Assembly: GCA_002633005.1 (NCBI GenBank)
Contig: NMRA01000342.1
Location: 272,056-336,055, forward strand
From: Phoronis australis
Taxonomy: Eukaryota > Phoronida > Phoronidae
Direction of reading: 5' to 3'
Length of the DNA: 64,000 bases
The notes under the pieces are model-generated. The model did no database searches, had not been told where the DNA came from, and saw only the letters and a program-made list of their open reading frames with translations. The position numbers and the translations under genes were made by a program. Each line of letters opens with the position of its first letter. Position 1 is the stretch's first letter. Shown piece after piece: positions 1 through 13,118 of the stretch.

Positions 1-478
1 TACAGATACACGTACGTACAGATACACGTATGTACAGATACACGTACGTACACATACATATACGTACACATACACGTACATACAGATACACGTACGTACA
101 GATACACATACGTACAGATACACGTACGTACACATACATATACGTACACATACACGTACATACAGATACACGTACGTACAGATACACGTACGTACAGATA
201 CACGTACGTACACATACATATACGTACACATACACGTACATACAGATACACGTACGTACAGATACACGTACGTACAGATACACGTACGTACACATACATA
301 TACGTACACATACACGTACATACAGATACACGTACATACAGATACACGTACGTACAGATACACGTACGTGCAGATACACGTACGTACACATACATATACG
401 TACACATACACGTACATACAGATACACGTACATACAGATACACGTACGTACACATACATGTACATACATATACATAAT
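1..478. repeat. 16-bp satellite with 80-bp higher-order unit
   Basis: The tract is built from a 16-bp unit, TACAGATACACGTACG, and variants. A recognisable variant block (CACATACATATACG) recurs at 51, 131, 211, 291 and 387. This gives an 80-bp higher-order unit of five 16-mers, with one 96-bp unit at the end. The array runs off the left edge. An open frame through it (Tyr/Thr/Arg/His-rich) is a by-product of the period and should not be called a gene. Confidence 0.95.
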
Positions 479-479
479 T

Positions 480-3400
480 ATACTTGTTAGCAAGAAACAC
501 AGAAACGTGGGGTTCAGGGGGAGGGTTAAATTTGTCACAGGTGATTATAAGTTGAATTATCAATCTCAAAATAGGCCAAACTTTTCGCATGGTTACGTTT
601 TCAAGGAACACTTTCAGCTATAATTTTCATTTGAGTTACAACTGTATGGTCGCAATGTCCAGAAACACAATCAAACCCAAACTGAAACAAACCACGGGCC
701 ACTAGAGGTTCAACTAATTTAGGATGTTCAAGAAAATACTCTGGTTGAAACATTTTTTCAGTATCCTAATATTCATGTGTTGTAGAGAATGTTTTAACTC
801 CATAGAGCAAAAGTCACCTTTGACTGACATCTAACCCAATAACACTGGTAGTTTCTTGCCAATCTTTTGCAAATGCTTACTACTACAATCATAACTTTAG
901 TTGAAATGCACAAGATCTTTTTCAAATTAATTAAGTTTGGCATTTCAGAAAAGTGATGGTAACACTTTGACCACCCAAAAACCATGTTTAAACAAAACCA
1001 CCTCCACCATACAGGGGAGATAACATGCCCATGCCATTTTCCAGTCTGCAGAAAATGGTGATACAAAATGACAAAGAAACTGTGACGTCAACTGTGTTAA
1101 AAAAAATTCTCTGTACTCATGAAATCTATCAACAAATACCCACATTCTTGAGAATCTTGGAACATTGGTTTATGTAACAGCGACATACCTCAGTTAACCT
1201 GATCTCACATAAGTTTTTTAACTTGATCCAATTAGCATATCCCATTTCACTTAACCTCAGCCAGGCCATTTAGCAAGTATTCATCAATTACAACTGTCAT
1301 TAACTTTCAATGAACTACAGCAGCTCAGGCATAGGAGAACAAGAGATGTGTGCCTGGTCAGATGGGAAATGAGTTACCAGAAATGACAAGTCCCTCTGAT
1401 GATGGTGTAAAAAACTGGAAAGATGGGAGACATAAACTTGCATAAATTTGCACCTGGCAAAACTAAACCAAAACCTCAGAAGACTGTACTTGATTTTTTC
1501 ACATATGCATGTGCGAATTAGAAGATTGGAAAATGTTTTTCGTCTATATGCATTTTCTGAGGCCCATTGTAAAAATATGTAATTATAATAGTAGCTAATA
1601 CTACATGTTATTAAGATTACACATTTATTATCAATCAAAATAAATAACCTTATTTCAGCTATGTTTTTTGTTTTAAAGCCCTCTTCTTGTGTGGAGGTAG
1701 AAAAAACGCACAGCACGATTGACCTATTTTCAACTGTAGGACTCACTTCTGAACGGAGTGAGACAGGTGAGGAACATTTTATCGTGCCTCACTCAGTCTT
1801 TCAAATCCTTTATATCTACCGTACATTGCAACTGACTGTGCAATACCAAAACATCATTGGAATCAGAACCACAAATGGCAAACTAATCACTATGTAAAAT
1901 AGAAGCAGTGTAAAGCTATGGGGCATGGACGCTGGGGGAGAGGGTCTCCCACAGAGGGAGTAAAGAAGGGACGAGCCGTCGACACAAGTGGGTATTTTGA
2001 ACCTCTCGGGTATTGCCTCGGGTGGGTTAAGTTTTGGCTTGAGGTATGTCTTAAGTAGGTATCTGAGATAATTTCAAGTACCGTCTTGGCTAGGTAAAAT
2101 GAGAGGGCTACGTGAAAGACTTGAGTAAAACTTATGAGTTTATTTCAAAATTCATAGGAATCAAACTAGACTTATCCATTACTAAATGGCAGATTATTAT
2201 TAGCTACTAAATAAATGAAGCGTGATTGTATGTGAAGACCCCTGGGAAACACAAGCCATAAGTGAAACACTTACACTAAGAAAATTTCTTTGACGAAATG
2301 CATTATTCCCAGAAAATGGGCTTATGGTACATTTGCTTATAAGAATAACAGTATAACCTTTCCAGTGATGTTTGTGTCAGTTTGCAGCCATGTACCCTCT
2401 ATAACACCTGAGCATAAAAAATTAGCCGACAGGGCATCAGCTATGGCTGGAATGCAGACACACATGTTTATACGATAGTCTGTGTGTGTTTAGAGGCAAT
2501 TAATAGCTATCTAATATGTGACACTTACACAGACACTAGGCCTTGCCAGGGCAACAACTTCAAACAGCAAAACTGAGGTCTGTCATCTGAAGATTTCAAA
2601 TTGTGAGACTTCCATAAAATTAACATTTTGTGACGAATGAAAAAGAACGTAAGGCGCACTGTAATTAATGCGAGTGTAAAAATATGTCAGTTTTGCTAAT
2701 TCGTAAGGACACAAAAAGTCACTTGTGGACTGACTCGCGCCATCATACATTTTTTGAGGTCATTGTATAATTTCTCCAACATAGGAGAAAATAGAATCAA
2801 ATAAATGTTTTGTACTATTATATCCTGACTTACTCAGACAGTCACGTGGTAACCACTTCAACAAAAGAATTTATATCACCCTACGCAAGATGATTCATGA
2901 CAGTAGGAAATGCCCCATTAGCTACCAGTGACAGTCCAGCATTCTAGCTCTTTATAAATTCCATAAATAAACTCAAAGGCCAACTCAAAGGGAAACTAGG
3001 ATAGTGTCAAAAAGGTTAAAAAGAAAATGTTCAGTGACCATCTATTTGTTCAGTGCTGAGTGTCTTATCAAGTGGCTTTATCCTGCCAGACATGTCATCG
3101 TGTTTGTAAAAATCACTCAGGAATGGGACTTGTTCACAATGAAAACAGCATTAGGCGCTGTTCACAACTATGAGTCCACCTGTTACCCATGTCAAATGTG
3201 CTCCAGTATGACGAGTTCGAGATGGCCATCTCAATGGTCTTAGATCATGTTAGAACTGTTTTGAGGGAGTTTCCAGTAACAGGGTTCCAGTATTTCAAAG
3301 TTAATATTGACAAAAGCAGACTTTACGAACTACTCATCACTCAGACACATAAGTACATCTTCAATGTTGTGTTCATTAAAACTTGTCAATTACTGTGCAA

Positions 3401-5690
3401 ACATTCCAAGACAGACACCTTAACTTGTGTCTGATCACACTTGCGCAAAGCATCAAGTGATTAGGGATGCCATCTGTTGGCCACACTAGTAATCATTTCT
3501 GTTAGCAGATGAGAGGACAGATATTTCAAGGGACAATGTCTGAAGAAAAACTGAATTCCTTCTTTGTTAACAGTTGGACAACATATGGCCATGAAAATGC
3601 AAAAACTCATTCATTACAGTTTGACATTGTAACATTCTTGTATCTAAGCATTTCCTGTTAAGTGAAACATTTGGTATGCTGATGTTCAGAAAAAAACTGA
3701 GCAATGAAACATTGGCATGTCTAAAACCTACATCATTCCTAGGCAGTGGGCAGTCACCCAACGGGAACTTGGGGAGGTACTATACCAAGTTTCTGGCTAC
3801 TGCCCCCACCCCTCCAGGATGTCATTCAAACATTCCCGTGAAGACATTATGGACATGAAATTATGTGCCATCAATATTCTTTTTAGTCAAACGACTCCGC
3901 ACAGGGAGAAAGGGAGAAACAAAAAAACAGAATTAAATGTAAGCCATAATAACTGAATATTTTTAAGAAATTATTCGTAAACAGCGCTCCCTTTTGGTGA
4001 CTTCAGATATTGTTTGTCCACTTGATAAAAATCCAGTCACCATTAAGTTGCCAACAATGAGCAAAACTCTGAGTACAAGTTCAAAATACTACAAGAAGCA
4101 AACAGGAGGGAGTCGGCATTGTTCGGCACCAATCGGTAAGGACCAGTTCATGACGCATGCACTGAGGTGTTCTTCTGATTTTCAGCTTTTTCCTAAGGTA
4201 AGAGCCTAGCCTGGGGAGGGGAAATCAGTCATCATCCATTAGATGATATACGCCTGTGCTCTCGTTTTCTATTTAGGTGTTTTTTAGGCATTCTAATGGA
4301 CGTTTTCTGATTTTTTCAATTCACATTTCCAGTATTTTTCATCTCCAACTGTAATCTCAACTATTTGTCATGTGTGGAGGTTAGAACTTCCCCCCTCCCC
4401 CACAATTACATACAGAATTCCTTGGCAAGATAATTTCGTGCTTGGCGATTTTGCCAGGTAACATTTGGCAAGTGGTAAGTGTGGAGCACTGAGTGAATAA
4501 CATCTACCAAATGCACGCAGTACGTAACAATTCAATGGGAAATAATTCCTTCTACTCTGGTCTCGGACAAAAAAGAGAAAGTTTCTTCAATTTTCATTAG
4601 CATGACTTCTCCACAAAGTTTTTTTTCCCACCAACTCTGTGCCTGCAAACGTTCATTATTTTTTTTTAAACGCCATTATTTTTTTTAAACGCCATTATTT
4701 TTTTTTTAAATCGCCTCATACATTTACAAGGTAGCGAGCTAACATCAACCAATCAAACATGTGGCGATTTCGAGTAGAGACACTGAAGTTGCAAGTGCAT
4801 TCAAAATACCTGAACATCAGTGTAACATAGAATAGACCTCCTGTGGTTTACAATTTTAGATATAGACTACTGTTAGCTGATCCTCTTGAAACTCTTTATT
4901 AAGTCGACAAATCATATTACTACTCATTAATTTTGGAGACACCACTCAGGCTGAATAGCCAAAGCATGCTTTTTAATTGGAAGGGAAATTGTGCTTTGAA
5001 AGTAAAACTCTTTGTTGCACAGAAAAAACATCAATTTCCAACAGTCACTTTTCTAAATTAGGTGGTGTGCTTTGCCAAGATAAGACCTGGTCAGACAGAG
5101 CAATACATTGGTCTGACAACAGAAACTATTGGCTGAATAAGATCAAAGTAGTTGTTGATAGGTCTGACTGCCTTTAAAGGCACCAGAGTATTAAAAGTAA
5201 TCAAGGTTGAGTCTTGGATGTGAGCGTAAAAAAACCAGTATGAAAAACTGCACGAAATGTGCTGAGAAGTATGAAAGAGAATACAAAAATGCAATTAGAA
5301 AAAATTATTATTGTATCGGTTTAGAATCACGGAACACAATTATGCCGGCGCAAATAATTAGCAAATAAAGGTACTTTACACATTGCAGCATATTATGCAT
5401 TTTGTACCATTTGTATACCTGGATGCTACTTTTTCAAGGTGACGTCTGGAAGACCATAAATTCAAAACTGTATTTCATAAAAAATCATAATGAAGGTGAA
5501 TCATTCAAATAAAAATTCGGCAATAAATTACAACCCCTTCATACCATAGACGTTTTTAGCAGAATTAACTTGCATTTGTTTGTTTCATGAAGACTTTAAC
5601 CAGAAGTCTTTATTTCAAATTTACTTACAGAAGGTAGCAGTGATACCATAATACTTCCTTGGAGTCCACCACATAAGAACTTAACTACCA
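480..5690. other. non-coding stretch, no supported gene
   Basis: Only short chance frames are visible, and no exon with both a domain match and good splice sites was found. The most protein-like frame is on the plus strand at 3189-3434 and is listed separately. A short run of three copies of a unit with the core AACGCCATTATTTTTTTT lies at about 4657-4710. Confidence 0.5.
3189..3434 (+). CDS. candidate 81-residue ORF, unknown function
   Basis: An ATG opens a frame ending at a TGA. The segment after about 3210 has a mixed, protein-like composition, including DEFEMAISMVLDHVRTVL, which could form an amphipathic helix. An acceptor-like CTCCAG precedes TATGACGAG at about 3209, so this could instead be an internal exon. 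There is no signal peptide, transmembrane segment or motif that I recognise. Most ORFs of this size in AT-rich invertebrate DNA arise by chance, so the call rests only on composition and is weak. Confidence 0.15.
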   Translation: MSNVLQYDEFEMAISMVLDHVRTVLREFPVTGFQYFKVNIDKSRLYELLITQTHKYIFNVVFIKTCQLLCKHSKTDTLTCV

Positions 5691-5693
5691 TGC

Positions 5694-6345
5694 TCGCCCG
5701 GGTTGACACCCGTGCCCAGCGAACCACCCTACTAGGAAAATTCTAACTTTCGCTTTTAAACACCTATGCTTGGCTTGCCGTCCATCCACAGTTTATATTC
5801 GACAGAGAGCTCCTTAAAAGTGTTCCTGTCTTTGTGAATACTCAACTCGTCAGAATTTTAGCTCTAAAAAACTATGACTTTTACTTACCTTTGAGTAGCA
5901 GTTTGGTCAATTTCACCAGAGCCTTATTTTATTATGGAAGGAAAATACACACTCTCCTGCTCTTTACCCAAGGAGATATGATTTTTTTTTTTTTTTGATT
6001 TATGCTNTCGCCCGGGTTGACACCCGTGCCCAGCGAACCACCCTACTAGGAAAATTCTAACTTTCGCTTTTAAACACCTATGCTTGGCTTGCCGTCCATC
6101 CACAGTTTATATTCGACAGAGAGCTCCTTAAAAGTGTTCCTGTCTTTGTGAATACTCATCTCGTCAGAATTTTAGCTCTAAAAAACTATGACTCTTACTT
6201 ACCTTTGAGTAGCAGTTTGGTCAATTTCACCAGAGCCTTATTTTATTATGGAAGGAAAATACACACACTCTCCTGCTCTTTACCCAAGGAGACATGAATT
6301 TTTTTTTTTTTTTTTTTTTTTNTATGATTTTTTTTTTTTTTTGAT
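5694..6345. repeat. direct duplication of about 314 bp separated by single Ns
   Basis: The block at 5694-6006 is repeated at 6008-6321 with only a few differences. Single N bases sit at 6007 and 6322. After the second N, the poly-T/GATTTATGCT end of the block resumes and runs on into unique sequence. The block ends in long poly-T runs. Junctions at Ns and homopolymers point to an assembly error or a merge of two alleles rather than a real tandem duplication. Confidence 0.85.
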
Positions 6346-6349
6346 TTAT

Positions 6350-8300
6350 GCTCATTCTAATATCACTGTACTCATAGAAGCAGACAAAGCAGTGTAAAAA
6401 GAATTTTGCTACTGGGCCCATTATCACTCCAATGCCTTATCTGACCGGCACACCCTGGTCAGTGAATGACCATTCGGGTAAGCAAGCATTCTAAGACTCC
6501 ACAATTTTTTGTCTTCTAAGTGTCCTGACTGTCGGGTTAGCACCCAGCTTCTGATTTTCGAGTAGTCATACTTAAGTACCCTTAAGGTGGTATGGCAGAC
6601 AAGCGCAGTTTGTTGGATGTAGGTGGCGCTGATGAAGAAAACTGCTCTCCTTAACAGGTGAACAAATGGTAAGTAGAAAGTGCTTCATAGGCATGGTAGT
6701 GGTACAGGGTGCCATGTGGTTACCTGAATGAAGGCAATCCCATGCTTTGTCCCCGTCTAGGTCACTAATCAGGACACTGCCTTTACTCCGGACTGGGTCT
6801 TTAGTCCGAAGAGCTATTTACCAAAAGTATCAGGAGGAGAACTGCATTGCGGTAGAAGTTTCATGCCTATGTGTTCCAAAGGGCTGTAAGGCTGAACAAA
6901 TTTCAGAGTGCTTATTGCAAACATAAACCGCTACATTTCTATAAATGCTTGATCAAAGCATTGCCGACATCAAGATTGGCTGAGTGTTTACAGAACTGTT
7001 ACTATCAGGTGTTAGTAAATCTCTGACATTCCACTATGTACATAGAATTCCCTGTAGGCAAATGGGCAATAGTACAAATTAAAAGATATTTTTGAGCTGC
7101 CCAGATATATTGGTCTACTTATTCTTAACTCTCTTTTTCAAGTGTATAGACGATTGGGAGTAGACTGAGAATGAGGAAAACAGAGTGACCATATTTTTTG
7201 GGAGTACTGTAAATACGTAACCTTGAGCGCATTAGCCTACAATACAACCTGTATTGCATCTTTGCTCTGAAGGGTCAATACTCTAAAAACAGGATCTTCG
7301 GAGTAACAGCCTTTCCGAGCAAAGGATCTTGGGATAAACAACTGGCAGTAGGGGGCATTGCTGAACTTAAGTGTCACCCGTTGTCGTCGATGGCATCAGG
7401 CAAACATGCAGTGCCATACACAAGAATCTTGTTCAAACAGCACAAAGGGTCAGGTCAGATGGACCATCTCCTGACAGATCTGTGAAGGTTACCTAACCAA
7501 CCATCTTTACTGAACACCATAGCATACCTAAATATGACATAATGAACAGTGATTAGCGAGAGCAGGCGATAATGCAGAAGAATGCATACGTGGACTACAG
7601 ACACAGCCCATGGTGTCTCTCATGGCGGGGGTCGGCAGGGGGTCGCCAATAAAAAATTCAGAAGCACAGTAAGAGAGTTTAAATGCATAGCTCAAGATTG
7701 TATTAGGGAGACAATACTCCAGTGTGAGCCTTTTCACATTGGTATGCATAGCCAGGCCCTGTTATGTCCAAAGGCTACACTTAACTCTCAAGGCTAGGTA
7801 ATTAAGTGATTTGAACAGCAAATTTATGGTGTGTGTAAAGTTAGAGTATGACATGATGGAGATAGTAACGAGTTGTGAGATTGAGCTGATGTGTGAAGAC
7901 CTGGACATGGGAACGGCTCGGCTCGTCTACAAATAACAGGATTTAATAAATTAATAAAAATGACAATAAAACTAATAAACATTCAACGATTAAGAATCTA
8001 AATATCCACATGGCAATTGAAATACACGCATAATTTAAGATCAGCAGGGCAAATTAAATGCCTGACAACACTAATTTGGTTTCTTCCGTAAAATGGGGAC
8101 CAACATTAAGACAAAAGATCGGTTTTATGTTAAGCTTGGTTCCTTCTATTTTTAATCAAAGAGAATTTCAGACATGTTTCTGAAGCCAATCTAATGTTTC
8201 GAACAAAAATCAAGACTTGACAACCTTTTGACCATCAAAAAATGGCTTTGTATTTTTTGAAAAAGTGCTCCAGAATCTTTCTGTTTATTCTTATGTCAGA
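6350..8300. other. non-coding stretch, nothing recognised
   Basis: No domain-bearing exon, tRNA or repeat family is recognisable here. Frames of 60-75 residues occur on both strands, for example near 7.55-7.80 kb, but overlap each other in opposite directions and look like chance. Confidence 0.5.
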
Positions 8301-8307
8301 GTAGTTC

Positions 8308-8730
8308 GTTAGCACGTTAACACAAACTTTTTGAAAACAGGACTAAACTTGTTGTTTGAAAGCTTGATATAGAGTCGCTCGTAGTGTCGAAACAATCTCC
8401 TTTCTTCAGGTGTGCAGCTATGTAGCAAAACACCGACAGACATAACAAACAAACAAACAAACAAATTAAAACACTAGATATATTTTGAGACTGCACCTCT
8501 CATCATCAAGTATATGTTCATTAAGTATAAAATGTTCATTCCACTTACCGGTAGATGTTCATTCACTTCTTACCAGTCTCGAAATATAGCTAGTATTTTT
8601 AATTTGTTAGTCATGTCTATCGACGTTTTGCTACAGAGCTGCACACCTGAAGAAAGGAAATTGTTTCAACACAAGGAGCGACTCTATATCAAGCTTTCAA
8701 ACAAAAAGTTTAGTCGTTTTTCAACAAAGT
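8308..8730. mobile_element. foldback (long inverted repeat) element
   Basis: The sequence at about 8325-8445 returns in inverted form at about 8600-8720. For example, TCTCCTTTCTTCAGGTGTGC on the left pairs with GCACACCTGAAGAAAGGAAA on the right. The flanks TTGAAAGCTTGATATAGAG and CTCTATATCAAGCTTTCAA also pair. The inner segments AAACACTAGATATATTTTG and CGAAATATAGCTAGTATTTTT pair as well, so almost the whole unit folds into one hairpin. No transposase is present, so it is a non-autonomous foldback/MITE-type element. A CAAA microsatellite lies in the left arm. Confidence 0.75.
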
Positions 8731-8734
8731 TATT

Positions 8735-10140
8735 CTTATATAAATTGTCATCATAAGTTCCAAATATGAAGATTATACATACTAAATATAGTTTTTGAAC
8801 TTAACGCTTTCCAATCTCGTTGTTTGGCAACTTCACTCCTCAGGATTTTCAAAGCATACCGGCACCTTTTCCAACTTTAACAAATGATAGATGACTCGAA
8901 AATAACTTTATCACAAAATTCTTCCACGCGATTGTTGTCTGATGCGATGTCGAAACAAAGCAAAAAATTGGTGAATTGATGCGCTTCTCACCAAAGAAAT
9001 ACGCAAAACGCTGCAGGAGTTCACTAGGAATCAGTATCGTGGAATAAACATAGTTGAAACTAATTGGTTCTGGTTTGCTAATTGCAATCAAGTTTGAATG
9101 AAAGCGTGCAGTCAGAATGTTACAGTTGGATGAAATGAAAAGTCAGATAGAGAGTTTTCAAGTAACTGGCTTTACTTGTATGGTTGAAGCGGAAAGTTAC
9201 AAGTTTTCTTAAAATTCTAACAGTACAATATTAGAGAAAACCAATATGGCTGATGGGCAGTGAGAGCTTATCTATTATTTGTTATTACAAAGAGAATCAG
9301 ATTAGCTGAGGTGTGACGAATGAGCAGTTGGCTATTACAGGACATTCTGTTCTGTGTTCTTAGAAACATAATACACATCAGTCACAGTAATGGCTCAAAG
9401 GGACAGAAGAAAATTAGCAGCAAATAAATTCAAAGGAGTATGGGGCAAAGGAAATTGACTGAAAAATACACTTTGGGCAAAAATTTCCTGTCTCTATGGT
9501 TAAGATTTATAAAATGTACGTTGAAAACACAGGTTAGTATGATTATTTGTTTGTGATGAATTTGTACAAGGATAATTTTAAAGTTCATGAATGTTGCAAA
9601 CCAGTGCTGGACAAAATATAAACAGTGAAGTAAATTTTTGTTCCATAAACAAGGATGCATGAATATGTCTTGTTCTTGTAAGATTCCTGTTCGCAATGCT
9701 TACCGGTACTTATTTTACAGATTTGATGCCTCATTATTTCCAGCGGGAATGGACCTCACCATAGCAAAACACAAGGTTAAAAACACAACAGATTGGATTT
9801 TATCATTACTGTTACCAAGCCAACAAAGAAGCATGTCAATGATTGTCATGTGCTGGTTTTACATCGCTACAACAACCTGTCTAAAAGGGACAATATGGCG
9901 AGAAAGGTGATTTTCTGAGTTCATCCTCAGCACAAACATGGAGTCCCTACAATCGCAGTCTAACACTGTGCTGGTAGAGCTAAACCCCACTCAATAAATG
10001 GTTAAGTCGCCTGGCTTGATAAATTCAGCGACATTGTCCGCCAGACAAAGGTGAGAATTGGCGACTTGTAATAAAATCACAAAAACAACAGATTTTGTTG
10101 TTTCATGGCTTTTGTCAAAGCCAATTAATTACTTAAAGAA
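8735..10140. other. non-coding stretch, nothing recognised
   Basis: Two overlapping frames of about 90 residues at 9.4-9.9 kb on opposite strands show no motif and no coherent splice sites. No RNA gene was seen. Confidence 0.5.
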
Positions 10141-10144
10141 GTCT

Positions 10145-10345
10145 ATCCTACCCAACAATAATAATAATAACTTGAAGAAGTCTATCTCAATCAACAATAA
10201 CTTCAAGAAGTCTATTCCAACCAATAAGTAACTTCAAGAAGTCTACCCCAACCAACAATAACTTCAAGAAGTCTACCCCAACCAACAATAATAACTTCAA
10301 GAAGACTACCCCAACCAATAATAATAACTTCAAGAAGTCTATCCC
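10145..10345. repeat. about 30-bp minisatellite
   Basis: Six or seven degenerate copies of a unit resembling AACTTCAAGAAGTCTACCCC, followed by AACCAACAATAAT, lie in tandem. The unit length varies by a few bases through the AAT run. The minus-strand frame through it gives a Leu/Val/Phe repeat peptide that is an artefact of the array. Confidence 0.85.
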
Positions 10346-10349
10346 ATCC

Positions 10350-12180
10350 ATCAATAATCTCAAAAATGCGTTTTTCGGCTGTAAAAGTGATAATGTACCT
10401 TTAATCTTCTGACACTGGAGTAAATTTGGTATGAAAACCCCCCGCAAGCAGGTGAACCAAGCTATGGTAAATCTTCATAAATTTTGTACAAAAATAACTG
10501 TCCAAACAGACGTTTTTCTGTTTTTCAAATGTTGGTGCAAATAGTGAAAATTTTGCCAAATGTTACTTTAAAGTCTGCACAGTACAAAGAATAAAAAAAT
10601 TTGATAAGTTGGCCAACAGGTGGCATGCAGACCAGACTAAAATGTTTGCGATTTATATTTCCACACCAGTTTGAGATTTACATTACTCATATAAAATTTC
10701 TTTTTGTTAAGGGACTTAACAAAGTAAAATTTCATTTTTCCCTACTAGTGTGTGTTAAATAGCTGAAGAATTGTTTGATTTCTCAGTAGAAAATTACTAG
10801 GGACGTACAACTAAAAGTTGAAAGAACTGGCAAGTTTTTTGTCAACGAAGTTGTCTTCCCCTACTGACCATCGGTCAAAAAACAGTAAAAGTGACCCTAT
10901 CCAAGGGACGCCTCAAAGTTTGGGTGAAAACTGTTCCACAGCATAGGCCACACATAAAATAACCCTGCAGTAAAGTGCCGCCAATTTCGGACAAAAATAA
11001 TTCCCAAAATCGCCATTTTTTCATTTTCAAGGTCTCCTAACATCGTTTTGAATGGACAAAGTTTTCAAAATATTCTCTGATGGTAGTTGTGTTACAGAAC
11101 TTGAACACAGTGATGCATTATTTTGGTGCAACCTATCTTTTATGCGAAGTAAAAAAATTCATGTGTCCGCCATATTGCATCTTCAATTGGTGAGATATTA
11201 CCAAAGTTAGTGAACACAATTTTGCTGCAATCAACAACAAAATCATCAAGTCAGACATTTAGTAAACCCCATACACATCAATCTATGTGATTTCAGGACA
11301 ATTTTTCATTCGTTTGAACATTGAAAAGATACCATACGTGTTTAGCTTTCGCTACATATTTGCACACACACAATGTTATTCAAATTATTATCTTATATCA
11401 CCTAATACAGATAAGACCTTAAAAGGAACGAATAATGAATGACGGGGGTCCATGTAAAAACGCGCTGATAGCTTCCGCTCAGAAATCATGTCAACACATG
11501 TCTGGCACAACCAGGTGTAAACGACTGTGTGATAACAGGTAGAACAAAGCCCAGGTGAAAATTTAATCAAGTGTAGAGACAGGAAACTAACACTAGCCGT
11601 GTGTTGAATAGAACTCAGCAACCCAAAGGGGTGAAAAAACACGTGAATTGTGGACACAACAATTATACTGTTGTCTGCCTCCACAATACAAATACACAGA
11701 GCCGCAAACAATCCCTCTGCTAGGTTTTTAAGTGCAGAAAGCTACAGTGACATCACAGAGACTAACGGGTCCACGAGTCCCGTCCACTTGTGGCACCGTA
11801 ATTATCCATCTGTTTGGGGAGAAAATGACAAAATAATGAACGTTCAGTTTGCCCAATTTCTGAAAGGTCACTAAGTGCAGAAACACACAGTTCACTGATA
11901 GCATGGTGACCAACTCTCAAAATCAACCTTTTCAAATGTAAGTTAATTCCAGGGAGGCATTCTTTCAAATGGAATCACGAAAAAGGCCAACTTTTCAAGA
12001 GGCAAATCAACTGTGCCCCTGGGTACTAAGGACACACAAGTTCTTTTAAGTACAACAATCAGGACAGCAAATAAGTGAACACTTAAGATAAGTCTGCCAG
12101 TTTGGGTGTACAGTCAGACATGAGCCAAACCACAAGACCTACCTGCCAACAATCACCTGACTCAACACACAAGAAAATTA
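10350..12180. other. non-coding stretch, nothing recognised
   Basis: A 107-residue minus frame at 11388-11711 has no recognisable domain and lacks convincing splice context. Nothing else was supported. Confidence 0.45.
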
Positions 12181-12184
12181 ATAG

Positions 12185-12390
12185 TGGTTACAAGCGGACA
12201 TGAGAGTGGTTACAAGCTATGATGCAGAACTTGAATATGAGAGCGCTTAAGAGCTATGGTGCAGAACATGGACATGAGGGTGATTACAAGCTATGGTGCA
12301 GAACATGGACATGAGAGTGGTAAGTAAAAGCTATGGGGCAGAACTTGGGGAGTGGGACATGACAGTGGTTAAGCTATGGTGCAGAACTTG
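12185..12390. repeat. about 40-bp minisatellite
   Basis: Five degenerate units share the cores CAAGCTATGGTGCAGAAC and GGACATGAGAGTGGT. Spacing varies between units, so the array is old or has been disrupted by small indels. Confidence 0.75.
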
Positions 12391-13022
12391 GACACGTATG
12401 AATTTGGTGATGCATATCTTTTACAAAAAACATAAATAAAATTTTACTTGTTCATCATACTGCGTTGGAAACTAGTGACATGTTACTGTTTTAAGAAATA
12501 TCCTAATAAAGTAGGGACTCAACTAAGCTCCCCAAATCTTTTGTGTATCTGCTTCCTTTATTACTCACACATCTATTGTATTTTTTATCATTTTATCTTT
12601 ATTATGAGCTCCTCTTTAACTACTGATATTTTCTAATAATATAATTAAAAACTGACCCCTTAATTCAGTCAAAATAATTAGGGGGTGTTGCATGAAAAGA
12701 TCCCTACTTACTTTCTATCATACTGAGAATTCAACGTAGAGTTACATCTTCATTTGTATCAAAAATTGACTTAGTAATGAGGCTCAAACAGCATAAGAAA
12801 AGACAATCAGCGTTTTCACAAGCCCCACAAATACGCGGTTCATTTAGGGAACTTAGTCCCTATTTTAGTGTTTCATGCAACCGGGCACTGCATAAGTGTG
12901 AATCAGTGCCGTGAATGCCCACAATTAAAAACAACATTTTGACCGAATAACACAACACAAGAATACTTCTACCTAACAAACTTAAAGCAGAGTAAAAAGT
13001 ACACAAAACAAACTGGTGGGTC

Positions 13023-13118
13023 GTACCATATTGGTGAGGGTACCATATTGGTGAGGGTACCATATTGGTGAGGGTACCATATTGGTGAGGGTACCATATC
13101 GGTGCCATATTGGTGAGG
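13023..13118. repeat. 17-bp minisatellite
   Basis: The unit GTACCATATTGGTGAGG is repeated about five times head to tail, beginning at 13023. The last copies are diverged. Minus-strand frames through it encode a Trp-Tyr-Pro-His-Gln-Tyr-Gly repeat that is not a gene. Confidence 0.95.

Noticed and set aside
30-623. 197-residue plus-strand open frame
   Set aside because: It is almost entirely the translated 16-bp satellite (Tyr/Thr/Arg/His repeats), then unique DNA with no motif.
10187-10447. Minus frame with a Leu/Val/Phe repeat resembling a leucine-rich peptide
   Set aside because: It is the translation of the roughly 30-bp minisatellite.
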